64,000 nucleotides of DNA from Botryotinia globosa (lineage: Eukaryota; Ascomycota; Leotiomycetes; Helotiales; Sclerotiniaceae). Every line of letters begins with the position of its first letter. The first letter of the stretch is position 1. Shown in pieces: positions 57,280-64,000 of the stretch. Under the pieces are notes generated by a model, which searched no databases, was not told where the DNA came from, and worked only from the letters and a program-made list of their open reading frames with translations. The position numbers and the translations under genes were made by a program. The stretch lies in contig RCSZ01000012.1 in assembly GCA_014898425.1 (NCBI GenBank), positions 1,550,001-1,614,000 on the forward strand, read 5' to 3'.

Positions 57280-58092
57280 AACCGAGAAGAGCGGTAGAAT
57301 TCCCCAGCCAAGAATACGGAATAAAAACAAAAACAAATATTGCGCATCAGGAAGAGGAAGAAGAATAAGATGAAGATTGATCAGATGAAGATAAAGATAA
57401 ACAAACACAAGACACAAGACAGATGGACGATGAGGAATAGCAAACGAAGAGGATGATTTATTCTATTCTATTCTATTCTATTCTATAGTGTATCTATATC
57501 ATATTATATTCCATTCTATAGTATATCTACTTCGTCTTACATAATGTAAAGAATAGTAAGAGTAGGAATAGGAATAAGAATAGAAATGAATATATTAATT
57601 GTTCAATCAATCAATCAATAACTATTAACGCACTCACTCACTCTCACAACTTTTTCAGACAAATAAGTATCAATGTAAAATTTCCAAATCCAAATCCAAA
57701 TCCAATCCGAAAATCTAAAATTTGAGTGAGATCCAAGAGCTATTATATATAAATCGTATTATAACCACACACACACGTATAAAGTAGATAAAAATATAAC
57801 ATCAATATCTCATTCATTATTATCTAGGTAATCAAAGAAGTGGTGGATGTATGTCATCTACATCCACCCTTCTTTCATCCCTGCTATCCACTTAATCCAC
57901 CAATTCACCTCCCAGTTTTCTCTCTTCACCTTTTCCCAAAGCCCCATCCATCAAAAGCACGAAACTTTATCTCTAATCAAGATATGTTATTTGTTATCCC
58001 AATAAGATGATTGATCCTCCACATATGCTCTTTTCTTCCCATTTAACTTTATCTCTCTTCATCTCCTATCTTATTCATCTCTTTCTCTTTAC
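57280..58092. other. Convergent spacer with microsatellite
   Basis: The 813 bp between the EKEQ-repeat gene (plus) and LRG1 (minus) hold an (ATTCT)n run at about 57461-57486, a CCAAAT repeat near 57688, and a long pyrimidine-rich tract from about 57870. No gene is supported. Confidence 0.5.
57461..57486. repeat. (ATTCT)n microsatellite
   Basis: Five consecutive pentamer copies. Confidence 0.9.
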
Positions 58093-61000
58093 TCATCCCG
58101 CTCCCGTAACTCCTACCCCGCCATTCTGCGGTGGTCTCCCTGGTCCCCACCCACTATTAGAATTTCTATATTCCCTCCTATCCCCCCTTTCCCTATCCCC
58201 ACTCCTCTCCCCACCATGTCCATGCCCATTACCATTCCCCAAATCCGGCGTCCTAGTCCTTTCCTCCCTATAAATCTGTGGTGGAAGTTGTAACTCTGCC
58301 CCTTCACCACCCTGCCACTCTCGGTTCGGGTTCATATTCTGATTCCCTTGCCCGCCAACTTGCGCATCCTGCACATGTCTCACAGAACTTTCCTTCTGCC
58401 AAGCAGTATTCGCCGGATCAACATCAACTCTCGTGACCACTGGAGCTAATGGTCTTCCATTCCCATCTCTATGGCCAGTCGCTTCAGTCGTTTCAACCGT
58501 GTGTCTGACACCACCGGAAGCACTGATATCGCCATAGCGTTTAAGGATTTCTTTGGTTGTGATATCGGATGTGTTATTGAAGAGGAAGGGATCATTCAAT
58601 ATTGATTGGAGATCTTCTGGTACCTTTTGATACTGTTAGTCATAGGGCGAATGAAGATAAAGAGGGAAAACTTACTTCACACATTTGCTCGTTACACTCA
58701 ATGAGTGTGTGAACGACCTCGATTGCAAGGAAATTATCATCGACAGGAGATTTAGCATTCGTGTATATAATATTCGGTGCGATGACCGTGGCAAGATTAT
58801 GAGTGTCCATCTTTGATCCGGATTCTTCATCAACTTGATGGAAAGATGCAACCCAGTTGAAGAAGGAACAGAGAATTTCCAAACAATCCCTGTGTACTTT
58901 TGGAAGCAAACAACATGTCAGGTGTAATACGCGACGCCTCTTATCTTCATCGGCAATCTTTTGCGAAGCGATAAATAAATTGTGAAGCTTGAAGGTCAGT
59001 AAAGGATCTGGTAAATCTCGAAGGTATTTCTTGAGTAGAGCAGCGACTTGTACGACATTTTGCCGACTCAAATCTACAGCATCACACCCTCCACTATCGA
59101 TTTCCTTGACAGTTTCATTAAGTTTTCTGATGTTACCATTCTTTCTGAAGACACCCTCAACTGAAAGATCCATCTTTCTCATCGCAGCAATGGCATCATC
59201 GACGAGAGAAGGAATCTTGAGAGCTCCAGGACCAACACCATCTGTCGACTCGGCACCATCCTTCTCGACAATAACGTCAAGTGGTATCCCGAAGACACCC
59301 TTCTTTTTGACGGCTGTCTTCTTGCCATCATTTTTGAAAGCTTTACCCATCTTACCCCAGAAAGTGGGTTTTCTCGTCTCGATCAGGTTAAGTAGTTCTT
59401 CCATAGTAAAGTGACCATCCAGCATGGGTTGCATGGCGATGACTGCAACATGACGTACGATGAAATATTCCAAAGCGGATAATTCCGAGAAATATTTCTT
59501 TCCAGCAACTCTCTGTTGTTGACGTTGTGTTTGTGCGTCAAGGTCATTACCGGCAGAAAAAGTCCTTTGGTGACCGTTGATGAGTTTAGGTTCAGTAATA
59601 GACGTTCGGAAAAGCTCGTGACGGGCATGCTTATATGCATTCGGTCTTTGTTCCTTTGCTTGTTCAGCAGCCACAATTCTAGGAATATCGTCCAGGGTAA
59701 GAGCATCCTGATGACCAAACATCAATTCAGTTCTCGATTCGCCATTGCCATCACGGTCTTCCACTACTTGAAACTCGTTATTCCTCGAACCCGATCCATC
59801 AGCCCCTGCAGAACCTGGCCTCTTACTGTCGACACCATCCATTATCCGCGAGGTTCTCGCTTTTTTGATGGTAGAAGACAGATGTTTGTCCATTCGAGTA
59901 CTTCGTAGTCGCCTTACGTCATTTAATGTATTTTCGTAGGATGATTCACGTGGGTTTTCATCAACTGGACCACCAAATGATTTCGAACGAGCTTCAGTCC
60001 TCAACATAGGAGGGTCGTCATCCGAGGGTACTTTGTGACCCTCACTCGAATTGTAGCCATTGAGGTTGGGGTCATCCGAAGTATGTGGCAGCGTACCTTT
60101 GGTGCGTAATATTTCCAGCAATCGAGCCAAAGCAACTCGCAGGAGGAAGACATATTGTTGCAACCTCGTCACTCGCACGAATCCCGATACCACGTCCGAA
60201 GACTGACTTTGACAATTACAACAGTATACCCGTTGTTCCACATCATCAAACCTGATGTCCTCGAGGTTCTGAGCCAGATCTCGCTCACAATTAGAGCATT
60301 GCAGGCATGTTAAATGACATCTCCTTTCTTCGAAGCGAGCACATTCATCCTCGATTGGCTTTTGACATCTGATGCATGAATCCGAATTTGGAGCCGAAAG
60401 TCCAGGTGTGCCTGTGGTAGCTTCTAACGATCGATCATCATTCTTGATTGCATCCATATCACCCAAGTCATCAAGGAATTGGTGAAGGCCTTCTGGATCC
60501 TTTTGATCTCGTTCGACCTTTAATGCGCCTTGAAGACAGATGCGAATCAATAATTTCAGGTAGTGGGCCAAACCAGTGACCAAGGCAAGAAGTTCTTGTG
60601 TGACGCCAAGTTTTCGAACTCCCGTCTCCTGAGTTTTGGACAGGAGTGAGAAGAACGCGACGATTTTCTTGCATAATAATTTTGCTTCGCGCGAATACGA
60701 CAGCCCTAAGAAGATCAGTAAAAGCAGTGAGGACGTAGATTATTGAAGTACTAACCCTTTGAGCCATCTCTCATCATTATGCCATCCAATTTATCTGCCG
60801 AACAAAAAAGGATATCAACGTGCCATATGAACTTCTTTGCCACCATCACACCATCCATATATGCACCGTTACTAACATGTAGAAGCATGTCGGATATGCA
60901 AGCCGCAGAGGACTCTTCGAATGTCGACAGCACACTCCAGATTTTGTAGACCTTTTCTTCCATTCTCTCCTCTTCTAATCGCACATTATTTCGATCTTCC

Positions 61001-61885
61001 TCGTTCGTCGTATCTTCAGATTCCAGTTGAATTTCTTGGACATCCTGCGGAGATGCCAACCTAACATTCCAGAATTTATGGATCATATAACATTCCGGAT
61101 GCCAATGTTGATTTTGACCATTTCGAAATATCTCGACAAATTGTTTCAAGATTGCTGTTTGGCATCCATTGCATCGTTGCGCGAATCGTGTCGAATAATG
61201 GTAGTGGCAGTAAACTTGTCCATCGTGCTCGTAATAACTATCTTGTGCGCCGAACACCGTTGGACATACTGAACAAGTGAAATGGTCGATGTGATATTTG
61301 CGCTCGAGGGCGGTGATGTATGATCCTCGTAGGGCACCATTACACTGGTGGCATATCAAATCTAGGCGTCGGAAGTAATCAGTCTCGCAGAGGGGATATT
61401 GTCCTTCGCCATTTTCTTCGTCTACCGGAAAGAACTTTGATGCGACTATTTGACCGCAATCCTACAAGATGCAAGTCAGAAGCTGAACGCCGTTAGATGA
61501 TGGCGAAATGGGATTGACTTACTCGACATCTAAAACAATCCAGATGGAATGTACCTCCAAGCGCACGTACGAATTGACCCGTCAAGGGTTCACCGCACTT
61601 TTTACACAATCTCAAAGATCCGCTGCCAGTCCTCCCAGTTCGCGTTCGTGATCGTGTGCGCTCATTGCTTGGTCTGCGACTCCCCTCTCTCATGGGACCT
61701 TCTCTACCACTCACACTGTTTGCCGGTGATGCATTCATCCTCCTATCTGGGCCATTAGGCCTCGGTAGATGTTGATCTTGCATTGTGATATCCCTCTCAG
61801 TGGTAAGTCTTCCCGCATCATCGGAATGTGAAGGATCATAATTTTCGCCTTCGGCATAGGGGCCTGCCTCTGATTGAGGACCCAT
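58093..61885 (-). CDS. LRG1: LIM domain-containing Rho GTPase-activating protein
   Basis: Lrg1-type proteins inactivate Rho1, controlling beta-1,3-glucan synthesis and hyphal tip growth. Four exons (61885-61523, 61461-60756, 60705-58676, 58623-58093) join to 1209 aa. The ATG at 61885 (MGPQSEAGPYAEG) is preferred to an upstream TTG. LIM1 begins near residue 94 (CKKCGEPL ... HLDCFRCRDC ... CETD), LIM2 follows (CHQCNGAL ... HIDHFTCSVC), then a partial third (CNGCQTAI ... HWHPEC). A later LIM-like unit has CIRCQKPIEDECARF ... CCNC. The RhoGAP domain holds the arginine finger in EGVFRKNGNIRKL (about residue 877), KKYLRDLPDPLLTF, and the MDTHNLATVIAPNI signature. The C-terminal 170 residues are disordered and Gly/Asn/Arg-rich. 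The last intron has AAAAG or CAG as acceptor, both in frame. Confidence 0.92.
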
Positions 61886-62771
61886 TATTTGATGATCAAC
61901 GCTTATTACCCACAACTATCTCCAGACCTTGTTCGAGCCCCCTATTATTTTGTAATTTGGAAGTAATGCTTAAACCGAGTACTTCGAGTCGCGGTGGCCA
62001 GGGCGAATAATTGAAATGGATATCGTTGATGATAGATAATTCGTCTTCGGCCTTGCAGATTGATTGAATCTCGTATGGTTCGTATCTTCTCTCTGGAGAG
62101 TTGCTTGAAATTCTGACGTTGTCGAGTCGCAAGGGTTCCACTCAATTGACCTCCGCATGTGTTGGCGACTCAAAGTTCAAGGAACATTCAGCCTGCAGAA
62201 CATGAAACAATAACCATCGATTGAATTAAGAAGAAGCCCCAAAAAATATCAATCTCGCGACCTTTGGCGTTTCCCCCCCCCTTTTTTGAACCCCGAATAA
62301 TTTCAAATTGTGATTTATCTTATATGTGAATAAGAGAAAGTCTAGATAACCAAGTATGTGTATTGAATGAGTCCTGCTCGTGAGTTTCGATAAGGACTGA
62401 GTTGTTTGTTTTCGCGTTCAGAAAGATATCGAAGGACACCTGGGCAAGTAGTAAATACTGGGTATGTAGGTCGGTCGGTAGGTAGGTGGGATGATTTTTG
62501 GGGGGAAAAGTCGGCGGTGTAGAAATCGATTCAAAAATAGAATATCAATTGGTCTTCGTAATGGAATATTGTGATGAAGGTAAAAATCGAGCGACTGAAT
62601 GGGTGTAACTGTTTCGAAGAAGGAGGAGGACGAGGAGGTTGTGAAAGGCTGTGGTGTTTCTGAGAAATAAGTTACGTAGTAGAAGGGTATAGGATAGAAT
62701 TGTGGTACAACTTGAAGAGAGAGGGACTAGGGAGTAGGTACGGGTAGGTAATGAAGTAGAGAAGAGTGAAG

Positions 62772-62808
62772 TAAAGTAGAGTAAAGTAAAGTAAAGTAAA
62801 GTAAAGTA
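62772..62808. repeat. (GTAAA)n microsatellite
   Basis: Repeated AGTAA pentamers, six or so copies with one AGTAG variant near the start. Confidence 0.85.
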
Positions 62809-63263
62809 CATCAACGAGTGGATAGTACTGTAGTTTTCCTTCAGAGTGCCAATAAAATGAATGGTGAAGATATATTGTTTTGGGGGAGAGGAGGACGGAG
62901 GAAGAGACAATGCGAAGATTCGAAGAGGATTGGAGATTGGATTGGATTGGAGATGCGAGATGCGAGATGCGAGATGAGAGAATATGATGAGATGAATCTG
63001 GTGTGAAGAAGTTATGAAGTTGTGAATCAATAGCCAATTTCACAATTGAATCCGAATTTGAATGAGCGGTTGGGCAATTGATGAAGTTGATCCTCTCCAA
63101 AGGTTTCATTCAACCTTGAAATGTTTTGGATGTCTTGCTCAACCCGACGGGATCAATCAAACTCGTGGTAATAAGAATAAGTATGGATGGTAGTTTGTAG
63201 TATCAATCAATACCTTATTATCAAGGCTTTCACGATTCAGGTACGGTAGTTCCAGTCTAAGAT

Positions 63264-63330
63264 GTATATATTTACATATATTTATATATATTTACATATA
63301 TATATACATTGAAATATATTTATATATATT

Positions 63331-63363
<33 letters not shown>

Positions 63364-63410
63364 ATATATATACCTACCTACCTACCTACCTACCTACCTA
63401 CCTACCTATA
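63264..63410. repeat. (TA)n/TTTATATA tract joined to (CCTA)n microsatellite
   Basis: A long alternating AT tract with interspersed TTTATATA units runs directly into nine or so copies of CCTA ending near 63410. Such a compound microsatellite is likely to vary in length. Confidence 0.9.
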
Positions 63411-64000
63411 CATTGACTCAATCTCATCTACCGGTACCGGCACGAGATCCATCCCATCTGATCGCTTGGGATATTCTGGGAGGGCTTGAATCATGAATCT
63501 TTGGTAGCTGGTAGATTTGTTCTGATATCAAGTTTCAACTCAACCCCCCTCAACATTGAACTTTCTCTCCTCCTCACCACTCACCACCTGTTCCATGTCA
63601 ATTTCCCCGTCGAAACGTCCTTCCGAACCACAAGATGACATTTTCGGCGTACCTAGGGACACATGCGCAGTACAGTAGTATCTATCGAGTTACCTAGTAC
63701 ACCAAGTATCGGTCTATCTCTCCGACCCACGCGCACATGAAATAACCTCATTAAAGAACCCCTCGTCCCATCATCTAAATGCATTGGCATGGATACTCTA
63801 CCTCTATCGAGGTATCCATATCCGAAAGATATTCATTCACGAACCTCGGCTTCCCTTTTCCCCAGGGTGTCCAGCATCCTACCTAGCTCGAGAGTCAAGA
63901 CTCAAGACATTCCAATCCCTCACCTAATCTTATTTCTGCATTCCCCAAATCCTTCTGGAACAGAGACTCAGAGAGAGAGAGAGAGGGGGGGGGGTGGTTA

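Larger units (their letters stand above)
61886..64000. promoter_or_regulatory. Upstream region of LRG1 with several microsatellites
   Basis: No gene is supported in these 2.1 kb. The region has a (GTAAA)n run at about 62772-62808, an ATGCGAG triplicate near 62955, a long (TA)n/TTTATATA tract at about 63264-63370 followed directly by (CCTA)n, and a CT-rich stretch at the far end with a (GA)n/(G)n run. Minus-strand frames here are only translations of those repeats. This is probably the long 5' leader and promoter of the RhoGAP gene. Confidence 0.55.

Noticed and set aside
56869..57417. Minus-strand 182-codon Leu/Phe-rich frame
   Set aside because: It is the reverse complement of the 12-bp coding repeat, giving FLLLFLLL runs with no start context or domain.
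61886..61915. Upstream extension of LRG1 (starting WVISVDHQI)
   Set aside because: It would begin with TTG; the first ATG at 61885 is the conservative choice.
62545..63109. Two overlapping minus-strand frames upstream of LRG1
   Set aside because: They translate microsatellites (YFTLLYFTLL) and probably lie in the LRG1 leader.
1..64000. tRNA or rRNA genes
   Set aside because: I searched by eye for B-box-like GGTTCGAATCC arms and found none in a convincing cloverleaf; a covariance-model scan would be decisive.

Overview
This is a nuclear window from a filamentous ascomycete. Genes are broken by short introns (mostly about 45-70 nt) with GTAAGT-like donors, CTAAC/CTGAC-like branch sites and AG acceptors. 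Genes lie on both strands, with AT-rich spacers and CCTAGGTA-type palindromes between them. Gene content and divergence (carnitine-pathway dioxygenase, dipeptidyl aminopeptidase B of 921 codons, LIM-RhoGAP, GH71 mutanase with Cys-rich repeats) suggest a Leotiomycete of the Botrytis/Sclerotinia kind. That placement is inference, not proof.

Layout. 1-9.6 kb: a divergent pair, a putative secreted protein of unknown function (minus) and a 14-exon secreted GH71 alpha-1,3-glucanase (plus). 9.6-12.9 kb: a decayed metabolic neighbourhood, with a truncated cytochrome P450 pseudogene, an intact short-chain dehydrogenase and a scytalone-dehydratase-like pseudogene with an in-frame stop. 14.7-18 kb: a 2-oxoglutarate dioxygenase of carnitine synthesis and a thiamine-pyrophosphate carrier, divergent and both apparently mitochondrial. 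18.2-23.6 kb: an acidic unknown protein with a spliced candidate uORF and an 18-bp minisatellite, an ELMO-domain protein and a MAPEG protein. 23.7-27.8 kb: a gene-poor stretch with an extremely AT-rich block and about a dozen copies of a degenerate 30-bp repeat. 27.9-37.9 kb: MTD1 (one-carbon metabolism), MMS19 (cytosolic Fe-S assembly) and an amino-acid permease, with a small mariner-like MITE. 38-40 kb: a Harbinger-like MITE nested in short CTAAGG repeats. 40-54.5 kb: a tail-anchored unknown, a disordered Cys-motif protein, dipeptidyl aminopeptidase B, PMP24-like peroxisomal protein, RPF2, a BTB protein, EMC3, SPC2 and a small unknown. 55.6-62 kb: a low-complexity EKEQ-repeat protein and the LRG1-type LIM-RhoGAP. 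62-64 kb: the upstream region of that gene with several microsatellites.

Most genes are housekeeping and unrelated in function. Notable exceptions are EMC3 and SPC2, two ER membrane-protein biogenesis factors sharing about 230 bp of divergent promoter, and the divergent dioxygenase/TPC1 pair. All gene models were spliced by hand and checked for frame. Several ORFs that lack an ATG were re-started at the first plausible ATG or joined to an upstream exon.
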